A stretch of DNA of 64,000 nucleotides from Massilia sp. CF038 (lineage in GTDB: Bacteria; Pseudomonadota; Gammaproteobacteria; Burkholderiales; Burkholderiaceae_D): assembly GCF_900129765.1 (NCBI RefSeq), contig NZ_FQWU01000007.1, positions 1 through 64,000 on the forward strand, written 5' to 3'. Within the stretch, counting starts at the first letter, position 1; every line of letters starts with the position of its first letter. The position numbers and the translations under genes are program-made. Below the pieces are notes generated by a model. The model was not told the origin of the DNA. It saw only the letters and a program-made list of their open reading frames with translations, and searched no databases. Positions 53,013 through 62,446 of the stretch are shown here, piece after piece.

Positions 53013-54149
53013 ATGCCGTCGCATCAAACCGTAATGACGATCGCCGCAGCTGCCATGCTGCTGGCTTCCCAGGCTGCCAGCGCGCAGGAGCAAGTGGTCA
53101 AGATTGGCGTGAGCGGACCGCTGTCGGGCGCGAACGCGTTTGCCGGCAAGGACAACGAAAACGGCGTGCGCCTCGCAGTCGAGGAGCTCAATGCGAAAAA
53201 GATGACGGTGGGCGGCAAGCAGCTGCGCTTCGAACTGGTGTCCGAGGACGACCAGGGCGATCCGAAAGCCGGTGTGAACGTGGCGCAGAAACTGGCCGAT
53301 GCCGGCGTGCGCTTTGTGCTGGGACCATACAACTCGGGTGTGGCGATTCCCGCCTCGCGCATCTATAACGATTCCGGCATCATCATGTCGACGGTGGGCA
53401 CCAATCCCAAGGTGACACAAGGCGGCTACAAGAATGTATTTCGCATGGTCGCCAGCGACAACCAGCTGGGCGGCGCCATGGCAGGCTACGCCGTCAAGCA
53501 GCTCAAACTCAAGACGGTCGGCGTGATCGACGACCGCACCGCCTTCGGCCAGGGCGTGGCAATGGAGTTTGCCAAGCAGGCCAAGGCGGCCGGGCTGACC
53601 GTGGCGGGCCATGAATTCACAACCGACAAGGCGACTGACTTTGCCGCCATCCTGACCGCGCTCAAGGCCAAGAAAGTCGATGCGATTTTCTTCGGCGGCT
53701 ATGCGCCGCAAGGCGCGCCCATGGTGCGCCAGATGCGCGCGCTGGGTCTGAAGGATGTCAAACTGCTCGGCGGCGACACCCTGTGCAGCCCGGAGATGGT
53801 CAAGCTGGGTGGCGACGCCGTGGGCGAAAACGTCCTGTGCGCGCAAGGCGGTGCGATCCTCGAACGCCAGGCTGCCGGCCCGGCCTTCCAGAAACGCTAC
53901 CAGGAACGCTTCAAGCAGGCGCCGGACGTGTATGCCGCCGTGTTCTACGACCAGACCATGTTCATTGCGCAGTCGATGAAGTCGGCCAATTCGATCGACC
54001 CGTCTGTCGTTGGCACCGCCATGCACGCCAGCAGCTACAAGGGCGTGGTGGGCAACTATGCCTACGACGCGGCCGGTAACATGCTTAAGTCGGCGGTGAC
54101 GATTTACACCTTCAAGAATGGCGCCCCGGTCGCCCTGGCGACCTACTGA
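53013..54149 (+). CDS. Branched-chain amino acid ABC transporter substrate-binding protein (LivK-like)
   Basis: 378 residues with a Sec signal peptide (MLLASQAASAQ). The periplasmic-binding-protein type 1 fold is clear: IGVSGPLSGANAFAGKDNENG, VLGPYNSGVAIPAS, KTVGVIDDRTAFGQG. No permease or ATPase genes adjoin it, so the transporter partners are elsewhere or the protein serves as a sensor. GGAG at 53000-53003 precedes ATG 53013. The next gene starts on its last base (TGATG). Confidence 0.88.
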   Translation: MPSHQTVMTIAAAAMLLASQAASAQEQVVKIGVSGPLSGANAFAGKDNENGVRLAVEELNAKKMTVGGKQLRFELVSEDDQGDPKAGVNVAQKLADAGVRFVLGPYNSGVAIPASRIYNDSGIIMSTVGTNPKVTQGGYKNVFRMVASDNQLGGAMAGYAVKQLKLKTVGVIDDRTAFGQGVAMEFAKQAKAAGLTVAGHEFTTDKATDFAAILTALKAKKVDAIFFGGYAPQGAPMVRQMRALGLKDVKLLGGDTLCSPEMVKLGGDAVGENVLCAQGGAILERQAAGPAFQKRYQERFKQAPDVYAAVFYDQTMFIAQSMKSANSIDPSVVGTAMHASSYKGVVGNYAYDAAGNMLKSAVTIYTFKNGAPVALATY

Positions 54150-55906
54150 TGCGCGCGCCCCTGCTGCTTGCGGCCGCACTGGCCGCCGCCTTCCCGTGCG
54201 CGCTTGCCGCACCGGCGGCCAACACCTCAATGATTCCGCCGCTGGCGCATTTCGCGGTGCAGGCACAAGCCATGCCAGCCGTGATCCAGCGCTACCAGCT
54301 CGATTACGCCAGCCTGGATCACAAGTACACCGTCGCCAACGGCGTTGCGCGCGAAGCGGAGCTGGGCGAGTTTTACCAGCAATGGCGCAAGGCGCTCGAC
54401 GGTCTGCCATTCGACAGCTATGGCGTGGAAGACCGCATCGACTACGTCATGCTGCGCAACCAGATCGACTTCGAACTGCGCGAACTCAGCGCGCGCACCA
54501 AGCGCTATGCCGAGGCGGCGCCACTGGTGCCATTTGCGCGACCCCTGATTGAACTGGCCGAGGCGCGCCGCATGATGCGCGCGCAGAACGGGCAGCAGGC
54601 CGCAGCCCTGCTGCAAGCGAGCCTGGCCACCGTCAAGCAGGCGCACGATGCTTTGCTGGCCGGCGCCGACATCAACGCGGCCAAGCCGATGGCCTCGCGT
54701 AGCGTGGCCAACCGCGCGTTGCAGATCATCGCGACCCTGTCGCGCGACCTGAAGGAATGGCATACCTATTACGAGGGTTACGATCCGACCTTGAGCTGGT
54801 GGGTCAAGCGGCCGTATGCGGACCTGGACAAGGCCATGACCGATTATGCGGCCAGCCTGAAGGAAAGGCTGGTCGGCAAAGAGAGCGCGCAGCGCCTGAA
54901 CGTGACGGGCGATCCGATTGGGCGCGATGGCCTGGTCAGCGCACTGCAGCGCGAAATGATCCCGTACACGCCGGAAGAACTGATGGCGCTGGCCGAGAAG
55001 GAACTGGCGTGGGGCGAGGCGGAACTGCGTTCGGCCGCTGCCGAAATGGGATACGGGAACGACTGGCACGCGGCCATGGAGAAGGTCAAGACCATGTACG
55101 TGGCGCCGGGCGAGCAGACCGCCATGGTGCGCGGACTGGCACAAGAGGCGGTCGACTACCTCGATGCGAACAAGCTGGTGACGATTCCGGAAGTGGCGCG
55201 GCGCAGCTGGCGCATGGATATGCTGTCGCCCGAAGCGCAGCTGATCAGCCCCTTCTTCCTGGGCGGCGACACGATTCTGGTGTCCTACCCCACCGACGGC
55301 ATGACGCACGAGCAAAAGCTGATGACGATGCGCGGCAACAACCCGCACTTCTCGCGCGCGACCGTGCACCACGAACTGATTCCCGGCCACCACCTGCAAA
55401 TGTTCATGGCTGACCGCTACCAGCCGCAACGGCGCGCCTTCGACTCCCCCTTCTTTGTCGAAGGCTGGGCCGTGTACTGGGAAATGCTGCTGTACGAGCG
55501 CAAATTTGCGGTCAAGCCGGAAGACCGCATCGGGATGATGTTCTGGCGCAACCACCGTGCCGCACGCATCCTGTTCTCGCTTGGTTTCCACATGGGCAAA
55601 ATCACGCCTGAACAGGCGGTGGACATGCTGATCAAGCGGGTTGGGCACGAGCCGGACAATGCCCGCGCCGAAGTGCGCCGCTCCTTCAATGGCGACTACC
55701 CGCCGCTGTACCAGGCCGGCTACATGATTGGCGCGCTGCAGCTGCGTGCCATGAAGCGCGAGCTGGTCGATACAGGCAAGATGAGCCTGCTTGACTTCCA
55801 TGACCAGATTCTGATGGGCGGCATGCTGCCGCAGGAACTGGTCCGGGCGCGCTTGAAAGGCGAGACCATCCCACGCGATTTCAAGCCTGGCTGGCGCTTC
55901 TATTAA
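54149..55906 (+). CDS. Exported DUF885 peptidase-like protein 1
   Basis: 585 residues with a signal peptide (ALAAAFPCALAA). DUF885 proteins look like zinc-dependent dipeptidases/carboxypeptidases; the motif here is H408-E409-LIPG-HH in HHELIPGHHLQMF, and FFVEGWAVYWEML provides the probable third ligand. A substrate is not known. It overlaps the binding-protein stop by one base, so peptide cleavage could be coupled to amino acid binding. Confidence 0.8.
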   Translation: MRAPLLLAAALAAAFPCALAAPAANTSMIPPLAHFAVQAQAMPAVIQRYQLDYASLDHKYTVANGVAREAELGEFYQQWRKALDGLPFDSYGVEDRIDYVMLRNQIDFELRELSARTKRYAEAAPLVPFARPLIELAEARRMMRAQNGQQAAALLQASLATVKQAHDALLAGADINAAKPMASRSVANRALQIIATLSRDLKEWHTYYEGYDPTLSWWVKRPYADLDKAMTDYAASLKERLVGKESAQRLNVTGDPIGRDGLVSALQREMIPYTPEELMALAEKELAWGEAELRSAAAEMGYGNDWHAAMEKVKTMYVAPGEQTAMVRGLAQEAVDYLDANKLVTIPEVARRSWRMDMLSPEAQLISPFFLGGDTILVSYPTDGMTHEQKLMTMRGNNPHFSRATVHHELIPGHHLQMFMADRYQPQRRAFDSPFFVEGWAVYWEMLLYERKFAVKPEDRIGMMFWRNHRAARILFSLGFHMGKITPEQAVDMLIKRVGHEPDNARAEVRRSFNGDYPPLYQAGYMIGALQLRAMKRELVDTGKMSLLDFHDQILMGGMLPQELVRARLKGETIPRDFKPGWRFY

Positions 55907-55920
55907 TCTGCACATAAAAA

Positions 55921-55946
55921 AGCCGCCCCAGAAGGGAGCGGCTTTA
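55921..55946 (+). terminator. Rho-independent terminator after DUF885 gene 1
   Basis: Stem AGCCGCCCC / GGG-A-GCGGCT with loop AGAA and one bulged A, followed by TTT, 15 bases after the stop. The rest of 55947-56205 holds another small inverted repeat (CCCGGC-tt-GCCGGG, 55987-56000) and the leader of the next gene; no gene is seen. Confidence 0.75.
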
Positions 55947-56205
55947 ATGGCAGAGGCGCATGGCTTCAGCGCGGCGCGCTACAAAGCCCGGCTTGCCGGG
56001 TCCTGACGGCATGTTTAAACAAGCTTGCCGGCTAGGAAGAAGTTAATACAAAAATACCTGGCAAATAATACGCCTCGTTTTGGCTGTTCGACAGCGAAAA
56101 TATCAATCGGACCGCCCCGATTCCATAAGCCAAGGCTATCGCATTCCAACTTGCGCGGAATCGCGTATCCTAGTGGCCGCTTCCTTACTCAACCCGGAAA
56201 ACCGC

Positions 56206-58020
56206 ATGAAGAAAAGCCTTACCCTGAGCGCCTTGTGCGCGGCCCTGACTTTTGCATTTGCTCCCGCGACCGCCACCAGCGCGCCGCCGGCGGGCAAGGT
56301 CTCTGGCGCCGTGGCCGACCAGGCCCGCCAGCAGCTGGACCAGATCGCCGACCAGTATTACCAGGCCCTGGCGCGTTTCGAGCCCGTGGGCGCCACCGAA
56401 AATGGCGACAACCGCTTCGATGACCAAATCGGCATGAGCATTTCGCCGACCATGCGTGCGCGCCAGTTCGCGCTGTACCGCAGCTTCCAGAAGCGCCTGC
56501 ACGCAATCGACCGCATGACGCTGGACCTGGGTGCGCAAACCAATTACGACGTGCTGGACTTCGAACTCAATTCAGCGCTCAGCTTTGAACACATTCCAGA
56601 CCACCTGCTGCCGATCAATCAGATGTCGAGCATGCCCGTCACCCTGGCCAACTACGCCGGTGGCGAAGCCGGCCAGCGCCTCACCACGGTGAAGGAATAC
56701 AAGGCGTACCTGAACCGGCTGAACCAGTTGCCGGCCTGGATAGATCAGGCCATCGTGAACATGCGCGAAGGGATGCGCACTGGCGTGGTGATGCAAAAGG
56801 CGCCGCTGGTGTCTGCCCTGCCGCAGTTCCAGAAGCTGGTCAGCAAAACAGCGGAAGAGAACATCTTCTACACCCCGATCAAAAAGCTGCCGCCCGCCTT
56901 CAGCGCGAAGGACAAGGCGGCGCTGACCAAGGCCTACCGCAGCGCGATCGACATCAAGCTCAATCCGGCGCTGGCACGTCTGGCCGCCTTCCTGGAGCAG
57001 GATTACCTGCCCAAGGCCCGCACCAGCACCGGCTGGAGTGCGCTGCCGAACGGCGCCGCCTGGTATCAGCTGAACGTGGCAGCGCAAACCACCACTGACA
57101 TGAAGCCCGAGCAGATCCACGCGATCGGCCTGAAGGAAGTAGCACGCATCCAGGGCGAGTACGCGATCGTGGGACCGAAGATGGGTTACACGGGTCCTGC
57201 CGCCGGTTTGCCAGCCTGGGTGGCAGCGCAAGACAAATACCGCCCGTTCAAGACCGAGCAGGAAGTCATTGACGTGTACAAGAAGCTCGACGCCGTGTTG
57301 CGCACCAAGCTGCCCGCGCTGTTTACCCTGACGCCGAAAGCACCGCTGGACCTGCGCCTGGAGCCTGAGCTGAGCCGCGCCACCGCGTCCGACCATTACA
57401 CTGCGCCTGCGGCTGACGGCTCGCGCCCCGGCGTGTTCTGGTCAGTGGTGAATGACCCAACCCAGTACGGCAGCACCGGTATGGTGACGCTGTTCCTGCA
57501 CGAAGGCCAGCCTGGCCACCACTTCCATATCGCCCTGCTGCAGGAATTGAACTTGCCTGACTTCCGCAAGTTTGGCGGCAATAACGCCTATACCGAAGGC
57601 TGGGCGCTGTACGCGGAAACGCTGGGCAAGGAGATGGGCCTGTTCGACAAGCCGGAAGATTATTTCGGCCACTTGAACGACGAGATGCTGCGCGCGGCGC
57701 GTCTGGTGGTCGATACGGGCATGCACGCCAAGGGATGGACGCGTGAACAGGCGATTCAGTATTACCGCGATACGCTGGGCTATCCGGAAGCACTGGCCCG
57801 GAGTGAGATTGAACGCTACATGGTGTGGCCGGGTCAGGCGCTGGGCTACAAGATCGGTGCGCTGAAGATCGCGGAGCTGCGCAAGCGCGCGGAGACCGCA
57901 CTGGGCAGCAAGTTCAGCCTGCCGAAGTTCCACGAGGTGGTGCTGGAAAATGGCACGCTGCCATTGGCGCTGCTGGAGAAGAAGGTGGATCGCTGGATTG
58001 TGAAGGCGCAGGTGCAGTAA
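56206..58020 (+). CDS. Exported DUF885 peptidase-like protein 2
   Basis: 604 residues with signal peptide MKKSLTLSALCAALTFAFAP. The motif is H432-E433-GQPG-HH in LHEGQPGHHFHIAL, then YTEGWALYAETLGKEMG. It resembles DUF885 gene 1 in family and position but not closely in sequence, so it is an old paralogue rather than a recent copy. ATG 56206 is chosen for the signal peptide; the frame stays open to 56080. Its last 84 bases are duplicated downstream. Confidence 0.82.
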   Translation: MKKSLTLSALCAALTFAFAPATATSAPPAGKVSGAVADQARQQLDQIADQYYQALARFEPVGATENGDNRFDDQIGMSISPTMRARQFALYRSFQKRLHAIDRMTLDLGAQTNYDVLDFELNSALSFEHIPDHLLPINQMSSMPVTLANYAGGEAGQRLTTVKEYKAYLNRLNQLPAWIDQAIVNMREGMRTGVVMQKAPLVSALPQFQKLVSKTAEENIFYTPIKKLPPAFSAKDKAALTKAYRSAIDIKLNPALARLAAFLEQDYLPKARTSTGWSALPNGAAWYQLNVAAQTTTDMKPEQIHAIGLKEVARIQGEYAIVGPKMGYTGPAAGLPAWVAAQDKYRPFKTEQEVIDVYKKLDAVLRTKLPALFTLTPKAPLDLRLEPELSRATASDHYTAPAADGSRPGVFWSVVNDPTQYGSTGMVTLFLHEGQPGHHFHIALLQELNLPDFRKFGGNNAYTEGWALYAETLGKEMGLFDKPEDYFGHLNDEMLRAARLVVDTGMHAKGWTREQAIQYYRDTLGYPEALARSEIERYMVWPGQALGYKIGALKIAELRKRAETALGSKFSLPKFHEVVLENGTLPLALLEKKVDRWIVKAQVQ

Positions 58021-58025
58021 ACCAC

Positions 58026-58125
58026 ACATCGTCCTCGCGGAGGTGCTGGCGCATGCGCCAGCCCCATAGCACGCAAAACAACTTCGGTAACGTGGAATAG
58101 GTCCCCGCCTTCGCGAGGACGATGT
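58026..58125. repeat. REP-like palindrome, copy 2 (one arm replaced)
   Basis: The right arm ACGTGGAATAGGTCCCCGCC...GATGT (58090-58125) is intact. The left arm keeps only ACATCGTCCTCGCGGAGG (58026-58043) and is then replaced by an unrelated 16-base palindrome, CTGGCGCATGCGCCAG. Confidence 0.75.
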
Positions 58126-58143
58126 GGTGGTGACTTTTACAAA

Positions 58144-58229
58144 GTGGTGCTGGAAAATGGCACGCTGCCATTGGCACTGCTGGAGAAGAAGTGGATCGCT
58201 GGATTGTGAAGGCGCAGGTGCAGTAAACC
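58144..58229 (+). pseudogene. Duplicated 3' end of DUF885 gene 2
   Basis: These 86 bases repeat 57937-58023 (the last 28 codons of DUF885 gene 2 plus three bases) with one substitution and a one-base deletion in AAGAAG-GTGGATC. The deletion breaks the frame. Part of a tandem duplication of about 207 bases that also copied the palindrome; it is not a functional gene. Confidence 0.85.
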
Positions 58230-58230
58230 G

Positions 58231-58317
58231 ACATCGTCCGCGCGGAGGCGGGGACCGATTCCACGTTACCGAAGTTGTTTTACGTGGAATAGGTCCCCGC
58301 CTTCGCGAGGACGATGT
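58231..58317. repeat. REP-like palindrome, copy 3
   Basis: A complete inverted repeat starting ACATCGTCCGCGCGGAGG and ending in the mirror arm at 58317, around a loop with CGAAGTTGTT as in copy 1. It ends 11 bases before the stop codon of the convergent M14 gene, so it could also block readthrough between the two genes. Confidence 0.8.
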
Positions 58318-58327
58318 AGGGTGGCTT

Positions 58328-60016
58328 TTACATGACCGACAGCACCGGATAGCGGCGCCATTCCGGTTCGACATAGCGCTGGCAGTTCGCAAAGATAAAA
58401 TCAAGCACGGCTTCCTGGTTCGACAGCAGCGCCGGATTGGCCGTCTTCCACTGTTCGAACTTCTCGCGCAAGGCTGGTTCATCGCGCAGCAATTCGACGG
58501 CGTGGTCTTCAAACACGTAATCCGAATACGCCTCTTTCTTTTCCAGCACGCTGTTGAAGAAGCCCCAGCGGAAGAAGCTGTCGTGGCCCTGCGGTTCCAG
58601 CGTCTCAATCGCGTAGCGCGCCTGATCCTGATCCAGTGGCACCCACCAGTCACCGGCGCGCAGCAGCAAATTCGCTGTGCGTTTTTCAAGCTGTACGTCG
58701 TCATGGAACATGTGCCCTTCATAGGCACCCGGGCGCGATACCACCGACTTGATATGGTAGTACTGGACCTCGACGACCTTGTCGGCGTCGATACGCTCCA
58801 TCGCCACGCCATTCCACTGCAGACGCTCGACGACTTCACGCCATGCCTGCGGCACCACGTAGGCGCGCGGCACAGTTACGTGAATATCGGCCGGGAAGTG
58901 GTTGAAGTAGGCGATATCTCGTTCCCAGGGTTCGCTGCGGTCGTATGACAGACGCTGATAGTTCCCCAGCACGCTGGCGCTGTATTTGGCTGCATAGCCG
59001 CTGAAGCGGAAGCTGGACGGCTTGCTCTCGTCCATGGACCAGTGCACCGGCCATTCGTGGCGCGCCTTGCCTGCCTCGCGCGCGGCGCGGCGCAGTTCCT
59101 GGATGGTGGTGGCGTTGGCGATGGTGAAGTCAAGCACCGTCTCGACCAGCGCGCGCATGGACTCATAGCGGTCGGCGAAGGGCTTGAGCATGTGCGTCTC
59201 GGGCATGAAGCCGATCGTGTGGTGCAGGGCCGCGAAGCCGGTCGAGAAGCGTGGCGTTTCGAGGAACTCGGCGATCCCGTGGTCCGGGCTGTCCTTGACC
59301 GGATTGACGTACGGGCAGGTGGGCCAGCCGCGTTTTGCCATCTCGGCAAACAGATGCGGCAGCATGGTCTGCTGCAGGAAGCTGCCCAGCGCACCACCGA
59401 GTTTGTCGGTCTGGGTGTGGATCAGGGTCATGGTGTAGGGGTAGTCGGCACCGTTGGAGGTGTGCGTGTCGACCATCACGTCCGGGTCCCAGGCGGTAAA
59501 CAGCTTGTTGAATACCTGGGCGGTCAGCGTGTCGCATTTGACGAAGTCGCGATTCAAGTCCAGGTGTCGCGCATTGCCGCGGAAGCCAAACTGCTCCGGC
59601 CCGTCCTGGTTCACGCGCGAGGTATTGGCGCGGTTGATGCTGCCGTCAACGTTGTACAGGGGGACGAACAGGAAGACCGTCTTGCCCAGTGCGGCCAGGC
59701 GCGCCGGCTGCAGGCAGAAGTCGCGCACCAGCGCCATGCAGGCGTCCACGCCTTCCGGTTCACCAGGGTGGATGCCGTTATTGTTGAAGAAGACCGGCCG
59801 GCCTTCGCGCTTGAGCTGGGCGCGATCGAACACGCCATCGGCCGTGACCACGCCGGCATAAATCGGCAAGCCGGCGTCGGAGGTGCCCACCACTTCGAAG
59901 CGCAGCACGCTCGGATAGCGTTGCGCCAGATCCTGGTACCAGGCGATGCATTCGGCCAGGGTGGTGGTCTGATTCTTGTTGCCCTGCTCGTAGGGCGTGC
60001 GCAGTTCTTGGGTCAT
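58328..60016 (-). CDS. M14-family zinc carboxypeptidase
   Basis: 562 residues. The zinc site begins with H83-PG-E86 in NNGIHPGEPEG, and DTHTSNGADYPYTMTLIHTQ holds the third His block. MTQELRTPYEQGNKNQTTTLAECI shows no signal peptide, so the enzyme is probably cytoplasmic, unlike many other peptidases in this window. The length exceeds a bare M14 domain, and the C-terminal ~220 residues form an extra domain. Not in an operon with the kinase gene beyond a short 11-base gap, though co-transcription from upstream is possible. Confidence 0.83.
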   Translation of the reverse strand: MTQELRTPYEQGNKNQTTTLAECIAWYQDLAQRYPSVLRFEVVGTSDAGLPIYAGVVTADGVFDRAQLKREGRPVFFNNNGIHPGEPEGVDACMALVRDFCLQPARLAALGKTVFLFVPLYNVDGSINRANTSRVNQDGPEQFGFRGNARHLDLNRDFVKCDTLTAQVFNKLFTAWDPDVMVDTHTSNGADYPYTMTLIHTQTDKLGGALGSFLQQTMLPHLFAEMAKRGWPTCPYVNPVKDSPDHGIAEFLETPRFSTGFAALHHTIGFMPETHMLKPFADRYESMRALVETVLDFTIANATTIQELRRAAREAGKARHEWPVHWSMDESKPSSFRFSGYAAKYSASVLGNYQRLSYDRSEPWERDIAYFNHFPADIHVTVPRAYVVPQAWREVVERLQWNGVAMERIDADKVVEVQYYHIKSVVSRPGAYEGHMFHDDVQLEKRTANLLLRAGDWWVPLDQDQARYAIETLEPQGHDSFFRWGFFNSVLEKKEAYSDYVFEDHAVELLRDEPALREKFEQWKTANPALLSNQEAVLDFIFANCQRYVEPEWRRYPVLSVM

Positions 60017-60027
60017 GGTGGTGTTGT

Positions 60028-61530
60028 TTAAGTCGTGACTTCGGTTTCAATCGGCAGCGTGATCGAAATCACGGTGCCATGGTCTGGCTCGGAGCTGAAG
60101 GCGATTTTGCCGCCCAGCGCATACACGCGTTCGCGCATGCCGATAATGCCGATGCCGCTCGATGCGGTACCGGTGCTGAAGCCGGCGCCATCGTCGTCGA
60201 TTTCGATGTGCAGCATGTCGCCCGCGTCGGACAGCATGAGCGACACCTCGGCGTGCGTGGCGCCAGCGTGCTTGAGCACATTCGACAGCGCTTCCTGAAT
60301 GATGCGGTAGGCGGAAATGGCCAGCTCGTTGCCCAGGCCGGAAAAGTCGCCTTCGGAATGGAATTCGAAGTGGCACTCCGGGTGGCTGGTGTCGTAGTGA
60401 CGGATCATTTCCTCGACTGCGCCGTGCAGGCCCAGCATGTCCAGCACTTCCGGACGCAGGCGCCGCACCAGGCGCCGCCCGCTGGCATACAGGTCGAGCG
60501 TGAGCTTGGTGATCGCCTGCGATTTGAGCTTGATTTCTTCCACCGCCGGACCCGGCTCGGCCTTGCTCGCCAGGTGCAGAATACTTTGCGATTCAAGGCG
60601 CGCGGCAATCAGCGAGGCATTGAGCTCATCGTGAATTTCAATGGCGATGCTCTTGCGCTCATCTTCCACGATCGAGTTCACCTTCTGAATCAGTTTGCGC
60701 TTGTCGGCATCGGCGCGCAGCGCCTCATTGCGCGACTCGACCAGGTCCTTGGTGCGTTCGGCAACCTTGTTCTCAAGTTCCTCACGCGACTGGCCCAAAG
60801 CGACCGACATTTCGGTGATCGACTCCTGCAGCTCGCCTACCTCGCCACCAGTGGTGACGGGCAGCGACACGCGGTAATTCCCGCCACGGATTTCACGCAA
60901 GGCGCCGATCGAAGAATTGAGCGGCATGGTCAGGCTGCGCGCCAGGAAGTACGCCAGGGCACCGGAGACCATCAGCGCCAGCGCCGCCATGGCCAGCTCG
61001 ATCTGGAAGCGGCGCGCCTGCTTGTCGAGCATGTTCGAAGGCGACATCGTCACCCGCACATACCCTACCAGCTCGGTCGGGAAGGTGGGCGGCTTGGTAT
61101 CGCTCGAACCGGTCACGTGGGGCACCCCGTTATCCGAAAACAGGTTGATCCACGTAACCTGCTTCATGATGGGCGCTTCGTAATAGCGATTCTCGGCGTC
61201 GACCGCCGCCTGCGACGCCACCGTGATGGCGATTTTTTGATTGGCGTCGACCACGTCGATGCGGTAGATGCTTTTGTCTGACTGGACCAGGCCATTGATG
61301 GTCAGGCGCAGGTCGGCCAGATTGCCGGAGATGACGTTGTATTCGCTTGTTTCGGCCAGCGCCTTGGCCAGGATCTTGCCCCGTTCGGCCAGTTCCTCGG
61401 CCACCTGGGCGCGGTGCGAATACCAGGAGTAGCCCACGAAGGACGTGAACAGAAACGCCACCGGCAGCATGGTGATGAAGGCCATGCGGGTACCGATGCT
61501 CCAGCTTTGCCAGAATCGTAGTTTTTTCAT
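60028..61530 (-). CDS. NarX-like sensor histidine kinase (HisKA_3)
   Basis: 500 residues: transmembrane helix 1 (about 12-30), a periplasmic sensor domain to about 180, helix 2, and a HAMP domain (SLTMPLNSSIGALREIRGGNY). A coiled linker leads to a HisKA_3 dimerisation domain with His300 in IHDELNASL. The ATPase domain has SGIGIIGMRERVYALGG. Such kinases act on NarL-type regulators, and one is encoded two genes upstream. The ATG overlaps the stop of the binding-protein gene by 4 bases. Confidence 0.9.
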   Translation of the reverse strand: MKKLRFWQSWSIGTRMAFITMLPVAFLFTSFVGYSWYSHRAQVAEELAERGKILAKALAETSEYNVISGNLADLRLTINGLVQSDKSIYRIDVVDANQKIAITVASQAAVDAENRYYEAPIMKQVTWINLFSDNGVPHVTGSSDTKPPTFPTELVGYVRVTMSPSNMLDKQARRFQIELAMAALALMVSGALAYFLARSLTMPLNSSIGALREIRGGNYRVSLPVTTGGEVGELQESITEMSVALGQSREELENKVAERTKDLVESRNEALRADADKRKLIQKVNSIVEDERKSIAIEIHDELNASLIAARLESQSILHLASKAEPGPAVEEIKLKSQAITKLTLDLYASGRRLVRRLRPEVLDMLGLHGAVEEMIRHYDTSHPECHFEFHSEGDFSGLGNELAISAYRIIQEALSNVLKHAGATHAEVSLMLSDAGDMLHIEIDDDGAGFSTGTASSGIGIIGMRERVYALGGKIAFSSEPDHGTVISITLPIETEVTT

Positions 61531-62444
61531 GGCCGCCTTGGATGTGGGTCACGTCCGAATTTGCGCGCGTCGTCGCTGACTGCCACTTGCAGCGAGCGCG
61601 CCACGCCTTCGTTGACGATGGTGCGGAAATAACGCGGAAACTGCGGCGCCGCCAATTCGCCAGTGGCGACAAAGTCGTTGGCCAGATCGGCCACGTGGGC
61701 GTTGATATGTTCGATGTTCGAATAGGTGGTTGCCAGCGCGCCGGCGCGCACCATGTCGGCCGAAAAACCGATCACGCCCTGGTTGTGGCGGTAGGTCGAG
61801 AGCAGGATATTGCGGAAATTTTCAGCCGAATACACGGTGCGGTCGGGCATGGCCAGCAGCACCTGCGCCTGGCCCACCCGGTTGAGCGCGTAGTTGATGT
61901 CGGCGCCGGCCGTGTAGTCCTCGATCTCGACGGGATTGGCGCCGTCCAGCAGGGGCTTGAGAAAGCCCGTTTCACGGCTCACGATGGCAGCCACGCGCAC
62001 CGGGCGCTTGTACAGCAGCGAGACCAGTTTGAGCTGGTCGGCCGGCGCCGGCTCGGCGTAAATGGCCGTCATGTTCAGCACCCGCGAACGCGGCAGCTCG
62101 GACGTAATGGTGCGCCACACCTGGCTGGACGTATATGCGGCAATGATCACGCAATCGCATTTGCGCGCGGCGGTATTGCGCAGCGCCACCGGACCAATGG
62201 TCACGTACACCATGCGGCGGCGCTGCGCCAGCTCGGTGCGAAAGCCGCTGAAAATAGGCACCAGACGCTTGTACAGGTCTTCGGCGATATGGCGCGTGAC
62301 GGTCGATTCGTCGCCCGTCACAATCTGGAAGCGAAAGCCCAGGCTTTCTGGGGAATCGTCTGGCGCCGCGCCGGCGCGCCCGCCCAGCAGACAGAGCATG
62401 GCCAGCGCGAACAGGCGCCGCCGCCAGGGGCTGCGCGGCTGCAT
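61527..62444 (-). CDS. Periplasmic ABC-type binding protein, probably part of the sensor system
   Basis: 305 residues with a signal peptide (LFALAMLCLLGGRAGA). The fold resembles ABC-transporter periplasmic binding proteins: TIGPVALRN, LLYKRPVRVAAIVSRETGFL, VLLAMPDRTVYSAENFRNIL. It lies between the response regulator and kinase genes, and no transport genes are nearby. That favours a role as ligand-capturing accessory to the kinase. ATG 62444 or the GTG at 62447 (overlapping the previous stop) could be the start. Confidence 0.78.
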   Translation of the reverse strand: MQPRSPWRRRLFALAMLCLLGGRAGAAPDDSPESLGFRFQIVTGDESTVTRHIAEDLYKRLVPIFSGFRTELAQRRRMVYVTIGPVALRNTAARKCDCVIIAAYTSSQVWRTITSELPRSRVLNMTAIYAEPAPADQLKLVSLLYKRPVRVAAIVSRETGFLKPLLDGANPVEIEDYTAGADINYALNRVGQAQVLLAMPDRTVYSAENFRNILLSTYRHNQGVIGFSADMVRAGALATTYSNIEHINAHVADLANDFVATGELAAPQFPRYFRTIVNEGVARSLQVAVSDDARKFGRDPHPRRP

Positions 62445-62446
62445 CA

